Origin: Rutstroemia sp. NJR-2017a BVV2
Taxonomy: Eukaryota > Ascomycota > Leotiomycetes > Helotiales > Rutstroemiaceae
Reading direction: 5' to 3'
Length of the DNA: 64,000 bases
Assembly (NCBI GenBank): GCA_002946415.1
Contig: NJPS01000042.1
Location: forward strand, 469,263 to 533,262
Of the stretch, positions 23,013-33,339 are shown piece by piece (the stretch's first letter is position 1; every line of letters begins with the position of its first letter). The notes below the pieces were generated by a model, which was not told the DNA's origin, did not search any database, and saw nothing but the letters and a program-made list of their open reading frames with translations. Made by a program: the position numbers and the translations under genes.

Positions 23013-25143
23013 TTAAGAAGCAATAGCACGTTGCCCTGCGTTGCTCCCACCACGGTTGTTCTTCCTCGCCTTCGACACTGTGCTCCAGCCGTCCTCCTCG
23101 AGCGCTGGGGTCTCGGCAGTTGGAGTAGGGTTTTGTGCAGGGGCAGCAGGTTGGGGACCACCATTTGTGTTCTGTCTGTACTGCCTTCCACCGTCATGGT
23201 GTCTTGGACCTCTCGGTGCATGGTGACCATCACCTCTGCCACGTGGGCCCCGAGGGACGTCATCTCTTGGAGGTTTGGGACCCGAAGACGGGCGTCTCCA
23301 TGCGCCAGTATCGGATGGCTTTGGTCGAGCATCTCGCACAATCTCCTTCGGCTTGACAGCTTTGTCATCCACGATCTCACCGTTTGCGTTCTCAGTCTCA
23401 ATAGTTTCTGCTTCTTTTGGTGCTTCTTCACCCTCGCGTTGTAGGATCTCGACTTTCTTTGCGCTCTCCTCTGCCTCTTGGGCCTTGGCAGCCTCTTTAT
23501 CTTGCTTGGCCTTTTCTTCAGCTTCCTTCTTCTCTTTGATTGCTTGAAGTCGCTTCTCCTCAATTTCTCTCTCCTTAGCGGCAGTGTCAATGGGGCGGGC
23601 AGCTCCGAAGGGACTAGCCTTTGCATCGCCAGACGCAGATGGTGATGTCAACTCAGACGGGGCTTCCGAGACGGTACGCTTAGCAAGGTTCAGCTTAGGT
23701 CTGCCGCCCGGAGCGGAAGCAAGAGCTGGAGAGGCCGGAGCTTCACTACCCTCACGGGACGGAACAGGGGACTTCGCTGCTGGTGGGTCAGGTCTCATTT
23801 TAGCGCGCCATTGGTTGTCTTGGTCAGCCGCGGTAGGGGCCCGCTCGACAGCGGGTCGTTCCTGGAATTCGCGTCTCGGCGGCCTAGATCCATCCTGGGA
23901 GCCTTGACCTTGAGGTCTGCCCTCACCCCAAGCGGCTGGTGATGCTCTGCGATCTCTGAAACCTTCGCCCTTGGGTCCGTCATTTGTACGGGGTCGACCG
24001 CCTTCGCGTGGTGCGCGCTCTTGCTGAGCAAGAGGTGAAAGGGGGCCTTTTCGCTCCCAGTTTCCGAAATCTCGAACCTTGCCGTCACTCTCTGGCTCAC
24101 GTGGACCTCTACGATCACCTCCTTCCTCGCCGAATCGGCTGGCTTGATATCCACGGTCCGAAGTGCGACGATCTCCTCCTCGGTTTGGCAGGTCTGGCAA
24201 TGGACCCTTCCTGCTCCAGTCTCCAAGTTCTCTTACATCTGGGCGATCGCCACGATCCTTTGCTGAAGAGGAAGTTAGCAGAAGGTATAAGCAGTGAGGT
24301 TTCTGACTTACGAGGATCCGCAACACTGATTCTGATATTGCGACCTTGAAACTGACTCCCATTAAGGGTCAAGGCTGACTTGAGGCCCTCCAACGAAGCA
24401 AATTCTGCATATCCAAATCCTTTCGGCTTCATCTCCATTTTGTCTTCAATAATTCGAACATTGATGCATTCGCAGCCGACAAAGAAATCGGTAACGTCGC
24501 CAACAGTGGCATCGAAGGAAAGATTGCCGAGATGAACGGTATACGGAGGCTTGTCGGGAAGTGGCAACTCTTCACGAACAGAATACCCTGACTTTCAGTT
24601 AGTTTGACCAAGGCCTCTCTTGCTAATGCGGGGGTGGGGGAGGGGTTTGATCAGGTCATGGAAGCGACGAACCTCCAGCATTGCCGCCGTAAGTACCGGT
24701 GTTAGAACCGTAATTGCGTCTGTCATTGCTGCCGGAACCATATCCAGAAGGACGAGAGTCTAGTCTAGTTAGTTTTTTTGTATCCTGGCACGATTGATTC
24801 AGCAGATTTGTCCATCTGCAACATACCGGCTGAATGAGAACATACAGGTCAGCAAAAATCACAACCAGACGAAAGTCGGAAGAACTCACAAACTGGCATA
24901 TCCTCCATTTCATCGGCCCATGAACCCATTTCTAAAGACGGTCAGTGCAAATCGATTTATGTAAGGCTAATAGGCATCCGTACTCTCATCAGTCAAGAAG
25001 GCCCCGAGGGACATCTTCTGCTGGTCTTTCTTCTTAGGAGCTAATACATTCACAAGTCAGTCAAGGTATCTTCGAAAGCCGGCAAAGTCATTGCGGAGAG
25101 TCTGCGATCGCATTCTTCGTCGAGTGATGGAGCGCTTACCCAT
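23013..25143 (-). CDS. Translation initiation factor eIF4B (Tif3/Sce3-like)
   Basis: RNA-binding factor that stimulates eIF4A helicase activity and ribosome scanning. Minus-strand exons: 25143-25140 (ATGG only), 25040-24984, 24931-24890, a candidate 3-base exon 24829-24827, 24759-24673, 24587-24312 and 24262-23013; about 572 residues. The start APKKKDQQKMSLGAFLTDE and the motif GSWADEMEDMP are the fungal eIF4B signature. A glycine-rich segment (GYGSGSNDRRNYGSNTGTYG) precedes one RRM (residues about 85-160) with RNP2 VHLGNLSF and RNP1 KPKGFGYAEF. The rest is a long basic and Gly/Pro/Asp-rich region with repeated RG/RGGDRR-type motifs (GGDRRTSDRG, GGDRRGPREP), then a Lys/Glu/Ala coiled coil (AKEREIEEKRLQAIKEKKEA) and a low-complexity end. 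The frame is intact through every junction with or without the 3-base exon. Fungal homologues are usually 450-600 residues. Confidence 0.92.
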
Positions 25144-25723
25144 GATTGCGGTGGGTTTTCAGGATAACTGCGCGAGAATCTTTTCAAAAAGACCTTGCGC
25201 GTTGTCCTATTCCTGAAAAAATACGAAGGAACTAAGAAGCCCTTCAATTAAATATCAAATCTCTTTCCCTTCTCTCGTTGTGTGTTCGATACTCGAGCGG
25301 ACCCGAATGTACCCTTTCCAGCTGGTGCCGACAGTAAATTTTTCTTCTCGAGCGTTTCGATGGTCGTGGTGGGATGAGCGACTTCCAAGGTGGAAGATTT
25401 ATTACGAAGTTTCTAAAAGTGCGACCTCTTTGGATTTTGCAAGGGTAGCGTACAAAATAAGTGGGGTAAATATGGTACTAGCGCCGTGTTTTGACTTGGA
25501 GACCTGCAGACGGTCGTCCATCAGTTCTTCCAAGCACGGATTTTCGCATTTCTATCGGCGTGTGCTCTGGGGGGAAGAGAGGAAAAGGGAACCGTTAAGA
25601 AGAGATTTGGTTCGAAAGAAACACAAGACTGCCCCATTCGGACACTGTGTCACGGTATAGATAGTGTTCTATCTTTATATCATGCAACCAAACTCTTGTG
25701 CTATCCAGAAAGTCAAGAACGAC
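25144..25723. other. Divergent promoter, eIF4B and membrane-protein gene
   Basis: 580 bases between divergent start codons. It contains pyrimidine-rich stretches near 25200-25270 typical of a highly expressed gene leader. An open frame at 25280-25660 has no motif and is probably non-coding. Confidence 0.4.
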
Positions 25724-26651
25724 ATGGCGTCTTCCGGGGAAAAGAAACAACCTCCTCCTATAGGTCCCTCTGACCCCGATCAACCATCGACTCCAGAGCA
25801 AAACAGACTGCCCCTCGAGTTAATGGATGTCATGACACGAGCTTTGAGATTCGGTGGTCTTTCTGGTATGTTAATGCTGCTTGCTTTGTATATATCATCA
25901 AAAGATTCTCTCTTCCTGTTTTCATCGTCATGAGCGGCATGGCCTAGCATGGTGGCACATGATAAGTCTGTCATGGAATAACCTGGAAATAGATTGATAT
26001 GGCGTTTAGAGGCTTGTCGTGGCAGAATGTGAACGGACACACCATCACAACTCGGTGATATTCGAATCCTGGAGGCTCATTACTAACATATATCTATCAG
26101 CCCTTAGCGGAGGTGTAGTGGGTGGCTTCTCTGGCATTCTCTTTTCTCGGACTCCTGTCCTTTTTGCCACAGCGACAAGCATTCAATGGGGTGTGCTCGG
26201 CACCACCTTTTGGGGGACCCGTGTTGCTCTGCTTTCACGATATCATACTCCCACCCAGCAGGAGAAATCCCTATCGACTACTATTGCAGCATCTCTCGCT
26301 GGAGCTACTGGTGGTTCACTGCTAGGTCGAAAGAAAGTCTTACCTGGATTCCTTGCATTCGGTGCAATTGGCTACGTGGGCCAGTGGATGTACGACGCGA
26401 TGGACAGGAGGAAGATGGAAAAGGTGAACTCGGACGGAACGATAGGAGCTGGAAATGAGAAGGAAAATTGGATGCGATCTAAGTGGGTACCGTGGAAGGC
26501 TCTTACTGATGAGGAATATGAGGCAATTTTGAGGGAAAAGCTGTTGAGAGTCGATGCTGAAATAGCACTACTGGATGAGAGCTTGGAAAGGCTCAAGAAA
26601 CAGCAGAAGAGCGTTCCTTATGGAGATGGAGCAAGTGGGAGGAGGGCCTGA
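25724..26651 (+). CDS. Glycine-rich membrane protein, possibly mitochondrial
   Basis: Two exons, 25724-25865 and 26101-26651, joined in frame (G|CC) across a 235-base intron with a GTATGT donor and a textbook TTACTAAC branch point 14 bases before the acceptor; 230 residues. After a Pro-rich N-terminus the protein has two or three small-residue-rich hydrophobic segments: LSGGVVGGFSGILFSRTPVL, TATSIQWGVLGTTFWGTRVA and TTIAASLAGATGGSLLG followed by VLPGFLAFGAIGYVGQWMYD. Repeated Gly-x-x-x-Gly spacing is reminiscent of the Tim17/Tim22/Tim23 fold, but I would not assign it on this alone. The C-terminal 60 residues are charged and helical (LREKLLRVDAEIALLDESLE). The frame is open to a GTG/ATG further upstream; I chose the ATG with CGAC context giving MASSGEKK. 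Conserved hypothetical in style; no function assigned. Confidence 0.8.
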
Positions 26652-26904
26652 TAAGTACCCAATATTCACAAGCAGAAATGCACTATTACCAGTGGGGAAC
26701 ATTATATAGACCCTGATGTAAAGTTATATGTATTTCACCAAATACAGCACGGGAATATAAATTATCATCTGATTCCAATTCTGCTAGTTTTAGTGACGCC
26801 AACAATAAATCCTTTTTGATATGGTGTTACACAATCCTTACTCCTTGATTGCCAGCCATTGAACCACCTACCATCCGCCATCCATCTAGCTTAGCATTTG
26901 TTCA

Positions 26905-29900
26905 TTATTCGGCTTCATCCTTCTTCTCGGCCCTATTTTTGACCCATTCCTCGGCCAACGCCCTTACTCTCTCCTGTGATTTCTTGTCGCCATTGACTTC
27001 CTCCCATTCGCTCCATCTTCTGAACCAACCTTTCGCCCCCTTTGGTTTCAGTCCTTTGATCCTCGCCACTCGCTCGAAAACTCCTCTTATGATGCTCTTG
27101 TCTCCGCTCTTGATTTCCAAATCTAACAACTGACTCCATATATCTAGCCTCTTACTCCATTTCGCCAATACGCCTTCAAAGATCGTCCGTCCACGCTCGG
27201 GTGAGCCATTTTCAGAGTGAAACTCCAACGCTGCAAACTTGAGTGTTAAAGGGAGGTGCGTATGGGGAGGAAGAGCTTGGGTGGCACGCATAAGGAGAGC
27301 ACGGCCACGGTCTGGTGTTGCCAGTATGTTAAACAAGAAGTGCGCGTAGTTATACCACACAGTCGGAGACTGAGAGAACTTCTTGGTCAAGGACTGGAAC
27401 AGCTCATCTGCTTTCTGTTGACATTGTTAGTATCAAAGTTCATGATTTCAATGGTGATTTTACGTACCTCATTCTTGCCAGACTGAATGTAGATGCTAGC
27501 AAGCCTTTCATGGACTTCCTGGGCGTCATTGTACTGGCATGCTCGCTTGAAGACTTCCTCAACTGTGTCATTACTACCATATGCGACTTCAAGGTTGAGA
27601 AGAGCAATCCAGATGTTGAGCTTCTCGGTATCTTCACGCATGTTAATTGTCCGGAGGGCACGCTCTGCAATCTCTCTTGCTTTGCTCAGCTCGCTCAGTT
27701 GCATTTGGAAGGCCATGTACTGAATCCACAGCTCAGAAGAGTCGGGCTGACCTAGAAGGAGTCGCTCGAAATCGCTGATAGACTGAGGTCCGTTGGCATC
27801 AAGATCGCCTGTTCGATCAATCTTGATCTCCGCCTTTCTCTTCTTCTTCTTTTTGGGCTTGTCTTCCGCACCTTCACCTCCAGAATCATCGTCAGAGCGG
27901 TCTTCTGTTTGATCGAGTATGTCGGCAGACCAATTGAACCCGCCAGTGTCCAGAGTCGGTACATCATCTGCAACATCGTGCATCTCCGCGTCAGCATCCG
28001 AGACTTTATCAGCCTCAGCAACATCTTCGAGATCTTGCACGCTTCCAAGGTCAATCCCACCATCACTATCATCGTCTACCTCATCATCAATGTCCATCTC
28101 ATCAACTTTCACACCTTCCATACCATCGTCCTCACTATCATCATCGGATTCCGCCGCTTCGCCAAAGTATGAAGCTTTCATGCCGAAACTGATGCGCTTC
28201 TTGTCTGGATCCATTCTAAGAACGATGGCCTTGACCTCATCGCCTTCCGAATATAGCTTCTTAACATCGTGCACACGCTTTTCAGCCATCTCACTTTGAT
28301 GGCAGAGGCCACTAACGTTTGCTGATCCATCAATGACAATAAAGACGCCGAAGTCCTCGACCTTGCGAATTTTGCCCGTAATAATTTGTCCAACTTTGAT
28401 ATCGTTGAAGGTCAATGGAGCAACATAATCGTTGTCGATGACGGAGAGTTTGAGACTCAACTGGATGTGGTTCAAGCTCTCGTCAATGGCAACGACTTTA
28501 CCCTTGACCAGTTGATCAACTTGAAACTCCGATTTCCAATCCTTGATATAAGAATCAGACAGATCAGAAATCCGCACGTAGGCAGTAACATTACCGCCCA
28601 GATTCACAAATAGTCCTTTGTCAGCGACATGCTTGACAAAACCGCGCACGGTGTCATTTACCTTCAACTGTGAAATAGACGAAATCTCCGGGTCCTTGAC
28701 CGGAGCTGAAGAATTGAGCACTCTTGATGCGCGAGCGGACAATCTGATTCGCTTGTTCGGTAGATCAAGATCAGTGATACAGACACGTACAATGTCATTC
28801 TTAGAGTACTTAGACGGGTCGGCTTCTGCGTAGTCATCGCTGAGGTCTGTAAGATTAATGGGGGCAGAAATCGAGTCGCTAAGTTGCACCATAATCTGTC
28901 TTTCATTGACCCTGGTCACCTTTCCGGGAAGAACCATACCTTTGCTGAGCTTCTCAAAAGTGAGGGCTTCAAAAGTTTGGCTAAATCGTGCAGTCAGGTC
29001 GAGGCGGTTTGTGTTGGGGTCTACGCTTTTGACCTGCACACGGATAGCAGATCCGACAGGGAAATTGGACTCCATGTCTTTCAGCAAAGATACATCGTCA
29101 GATACATCGAGAGCGCTGATACGACCACGCACGTTGGGAGAGAGGTTTACCCAAAGGCAATCGTCGCCAATGTTGTTGACGAAGGCAACCCAAGAGGAGC
29201 CCGCTTTGATGCTTTCCATGGTAAGCGGCTCCTGGTGGCTTTCTGTCTGGTCGCTTGGCTTAGCGGATAGTTCGAAGACCAAGGTCTTTCCTGACCTATG
29301 GCTAATGGGTAAGAAACGGTGGTTGCGTGCATCGTGAATTCCAAGAACACGGACGTCAATGATTTGTTTGGGCGAGAATGGTTTCAGAGGACGCTTTCGG
29401 AATTTGATATCTGACCAGGAGTCAAAAACTTGTGATACGTCAATCCGTCCTTGGATATTGTCCGCAAGTTGAACATTGATCTGCGTTTCCTTCACCGACG
29501 AAATCTTTGCCTTGGTTAGCCTTCCGAGGGTGATATCATCAAGGCTCTTGATAGCTTCATCGATAGGATTGATGGCTTCATGGTTTGTACCAGACGCCAA
29601 TGGCTCTTGCGGTACTTTGCTGGTGTCAGTATCAACCATGGATAGAAGAAATCTCCTTTGACCATGATCAACAGAGAGTACTCTAGCCTCGACAGACTGG
29701 TGTTTCTTCAAACCAAAGTCAGGGAGACGAAGAGCTTCTTCGGGCAACTTGCTTTTGGGTAAAAGGCCAGTGAGACTTCCTCCAAACTGAACGAACACTG
29801 CTGTCAAAGTGATGTTTTTGACGAACCCATGAACCATCTCGTTCTCCTTCACATCATCAAACACTTTGAGTAACTTTTTATTCAGGGCATCCTTGAGCAA

Positions 29901-32395
29901 GCTTGGCTTATTGGTCAAAACCACTAGACGCTTAGGTTCTGATTTTTCAAGTACAACAAGTTCTTTCAGCACTTGGCCAACCCTGATCTTCTTCCAGGTT
30001 GAGCGGTTCTTGTTTTCTGAGCCGTCCGTGAGGTGACCGACTGGTAAAACAGCTCTCAATCCAAGCTCTTGGATTTCCACTGAGACGTCATCATTAGACT
30101 TTTCTGTAACTAATGCAGATACCACCTGACCAACTTTGAGCTCCTTTAATGCATTTTGTTGAGCTAGGCCAAAAACAGATGGATCTTTGCAAGAGACTGT
30201 TAACTTTTTGGATTCGGGATCGACCTTCAGAACATGAACATTAACAACCTGGCCAACCTTAAAATGCTGGCTGGGATCTTGAATATAAGCCTCGCTCATC
30301 TCGGAAACAGGCAAGAACCCCCGAATGGTACCATAGAATTGGACAACCGCTCCATTGGGAAGAATGTTAACGATAGTCCCTGGACTTTGCATGGTAACGC
30401 TGATCTCATCATAAGAGACGAAAGGGGTCGACTCGGAGTTAACAAGACTTCGCTTGAGGGTCAACCGAATTTGTCGTTTACTCGGGTCAGTAGATAGTAC
30501 ACGGGCTGTAACCGTCATACCTTCCTTGAATTTCTTCTCGGGATGCAACAACTGCACATCTGCCATATGCATTTCTGGAACAAATCCAGTTATGTTCTCA
30601 GCCAGATTGATCAGCAGTCCTCCAACGCCACTTCCATTAACAACGATCTTCTCCACTTTTCCTTTGACTATTTCTCCAACTTTAAGATCTTCAATGCGTA
30701 GATATGGCTGTTCCAAGACACTCTTTTCAAATGAGAGTAGATATACACCGTCAATAGAGTTGTATCCGACAACACGACCACGGTGAACGGAGCCTGCCTT
30801 ATACGGGCCCGATGCTTCGTCCAAGGTTTCTATCTTGCCATCTTTGACTCTGGAGATATGAACAAACCCCGGGATGTTCTTGACACCTAGATCGACGAAG
30901 AGACCAACTCCTGGCTCAACTTTCTTGACAGTGACCTCCTCAATAATAGAAGATAAAGCCATAGCTTCGAGAGGATTCAATTTCCCAGCCGATACCGTAG
31001 CTTGTTGAGACTGTAATGATGTGATATGATCGAGGAGTGAGATGCCAAGTTTCGGAGGGTTAGTGTTTGGGAATGTGCAAATGACGCGGCCTTTCACTTT
31101 GCTACCAATTTTGTACTTCTTCTCTAAGTCCTTCTCGCTCGTCCCGGCTCCAGAATGCACCAAATCCGCAGTAACATCGACCATACCCATGACCTTCCCA
31201 GACAGGCCCTTGGGAGTCGTCTCAACAACCAAGATTTCAATTGCAGTACCAGGAAGGAAAGCATCGACCGTAGGAGCGTCAGTGAGGTAATTCGACTTCT
31301 TTAGATTCCCTAGCTTTTGAGTATCTGCACATAGCTTGACAGTTTTGCCATTTGCACTGAGACCAGTAATCATGCATAGGAGTACGGCGCCTTCTTGTAT
31401 ATCGGCCAATGACACACCATGGCCTATCTCTTTGGATGACATGAAGCCTCGAATGCCAGCATTTTCGAGACCAATGTTCATGATGAGACCATGATCCTCA
31501 ACACTAGTAACAGATGCCATCAGGAAAGCATTGGTTACTAGGTTTTGCGTAGTAAGAGAGTTGTTGGATTGCTGAGGTCGAAGTGACAGTTCTATCCTTC
31601 GTTTGGATTTTGCGCCATTGGTAGACGATGGTTCGTCACTAGTCGAAACAACATATGCTCTCAAGTATTGGCCAATGTGAAAAATCTTATTGAGATCAAC
31701 ATCCTCCACTTCCTCCTCGCCATTGTCCTTCTCATCTTCGTTTTCTTCGGCTGCAGCAATGGCTTCGATCCTCTCGGTGATTTTGTCGGAAATGGAAGTA
31801 ATTGGCACATACCCCGTGAGGTTATTTGGCAGGGATAGGGCAATATCTGTAACATTGATCTGGGAAACTTGACCAAGGACTAAAGAACCTGGCACTAATC
31901 TCTGCATGATATTAGCAACAAAATGTCTTGGAGTCGGGCAGAAGCGCGTACCTTATAACTCAGTCCTTCTATCTTTACCGCATCTTCTTCTGGTTCTGCA
32001 TTTCCAGAAGCTTTCTTGCTCTTATTTTTGGCTTTGCTCTTGCCTTTGCTCTTGGCTTTTGATCCTTCTTCGCCGTCTTGGTCTATTCCGTCCGGTTTAG
32101 AGGATTTCGCACCATGTTGCTCAAACAGTACATCCCGGGTGGCATCGATTTGAATTTGCTTGTGTTCTAAAGGCGTAAGAACGCTCGCTCCGCCTCTCGG
32201 GAAGGCCACCTCTTCTTCTCGCACCCTTGATATCGCTGTTGGTGCATTAACCTTCCCACTGGAGGAAGGCTGCCCCTCTTTCTCTCCTCCTCTGGGCCTT
32301 TTCGAAGGTCGATCATCGGAATCTGCAGTCTTCTTCGGTCGCATAAAAGAATCATTCGTTGGGCCGGTCTTCCGCTTCTTCTCGATTGACGCCAT
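26905..32395 (-). CDS. RRP5: Rrp5, rRNA biogenesis protein (S1 repeats plus HAT repeats)
   Basis: Nucleolar scaffold needed for both 18S and 5.8S/25S rRNA processing; it binds pre-rRNA through S1 domains and links the small- and large-subunit processomes. Three exons on the minus strand: 32395-31952, 31901-27468, 27414-26905; 5388 bases, 1795 residues, the expected fungal length. An N-terminal basic and acidic region (KAKSKGKSKAKNKSKKA) precedes about a dozen S1 RNA-binding repeats, recognisable by recurring Val-x-Gly-x-Val starts and Gly-hydrophobic-hydrophobic-Pro segments such as VGLFVDLGVKNIPGFVHIS, GAVVQFYGTIRGFLPVSEM, VKHVADKGLFVNLGGNVTAY and VEDFGVFIVIDGSANVSGLC. An acidic spacer (ESDDDSEDDGMEG) follows, then the C-terminal HAT/TPR repeats (FERLLLGQPDSSELWIQYMA, LNIWIALLNLEVAYGSNDT, SPTVWYNYAHFLFNILAT). 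Intron 2 is placed so that the HAT repeat continues without a break. It converges on the upstream plus-strand gene. Confidence 0.97.
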
Positions 32396-32874
32396 TGTAA
32401 ATTGGTGCAGGATATTATCGACGTTGAAGCACTTTGCAGACGCGCCAGAACGACCTCGAAAAGCTTCAGAACTTTTTTTCTGCTATCAAAGTAGTATCGC
32501 GAAAATTAGAAAAACTGCAGGGATCAGTATGCGCTACTGTGCTAGTAGTGGCGGCATCGGAATAACTGAAACGGAAATTCCGTCTTCCAGAGCTTCCTAT
32601 GGAATGGCAGGATAAGCAAATTGACAAGCAGCAAATCAACAAGGAGGAGTATCCAACATGCAGATGGACCTTTAGGAAGCACTCCAGTCTCCCCATCGGG
32701 TCACCCACCCACCTACGTAGCTAAGCTGCTGATAAGTGCCCTCACTTAGGTATCTCACGCATCTCGAATTTAACGATGCTGTAGCGCTTCAGTGGACGGA
32801 ATTGTGAAATACTTTACCAATCACGTAAATACACATCTCTGCTGATTCCGTTGCTTTTGTTCTCGTGAGCAATG

Positions 32875-32910
32875 CGAGGTATGAGGTGTGAGGTGTGAGG
32901 TATGAGGTAT
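32875..32910. repeat. 7-base tandem repeat (GAGGTGT/GAGGTAT)
   Basis: Five units of GAGGTRT read directly, the fifth position pair alternating GT and AT. A short minisatellite in the rrp5 upstream region. Confidence 0.85.
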
Positions 32911-33152
32911 ATTCCAGTCCTTAGTCTAGCTAACTCCAAGTCTCCAACCACACGCACCACACAAAGAATCCCCCTAAGGTACGGCAGGCTACGGGAATGA
33001 CCAAAACTCGATAAAATCCTTGTACTTCGTCTGGAGGCTCTGGCTGTGACTTCGGCTCTGACTCTGGCGCAGGCTCAGGATCACAGGCAAACACAAAACC
33101 CGGTTTCGCGGGGCAACTAAATCGCTGTGGATGTATTTACCTTGCGGTCCGG

Positions 33153-33198
33153 GTTATTAGGGTATTAGGGTATTAGGTTCTTAGGTTCTTAGGTAGGT
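33153..33198. repeat. TTAGGGTA / TTAGGTTC octamer repeat
   Basis: About five degenerate 8-base units, two reading TTAGGGTA and two TTAGGTTC. They resemble but do not equal the fungal telomere hexamer TTAGGG and lie inside a gene-bearing region, so this is a local minisatellite rather than a telomere. Confidence 0.75.
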
Positions 33199-33339
33199 AT
33201 TGGGTGTAAGGCATGATACTTATACTTGTCGCGGCAATTTCATTTAAGGGGAACGCGTCCTCCAGAAATAACCCAACACACGCTTCTTACTTCGCAAAGC
33301 GACTCACCACCTCCCTCAACTCCCCAACACCATCTTGGA

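Larger units (their letters stand above)
32396..33339. other. Divergent promoter, rrp5 and hydrolase gene
   Basis: About 0.94 kb between divergent start codons. It holds two short tandem arrays: GAGGTRT units at 32875-32910 and TTAGGGTA/TTAGGTTC units at about 33153-33198. No coding frame with support. Confidence 0.45.

Noticed and set aside
27493..31872. Numerous antisense frames within rrp5
   Set aside because: Shadows of a 1795-residue gene whose S1 and HAT repeats are clear on the minus strand.
33153..33198. Telomere-like TTAGGG repeat
   Set aside because: Units are octamers with TTAGGTTC variants, only about five copies, inside gene-dense DNA; not a telomere.
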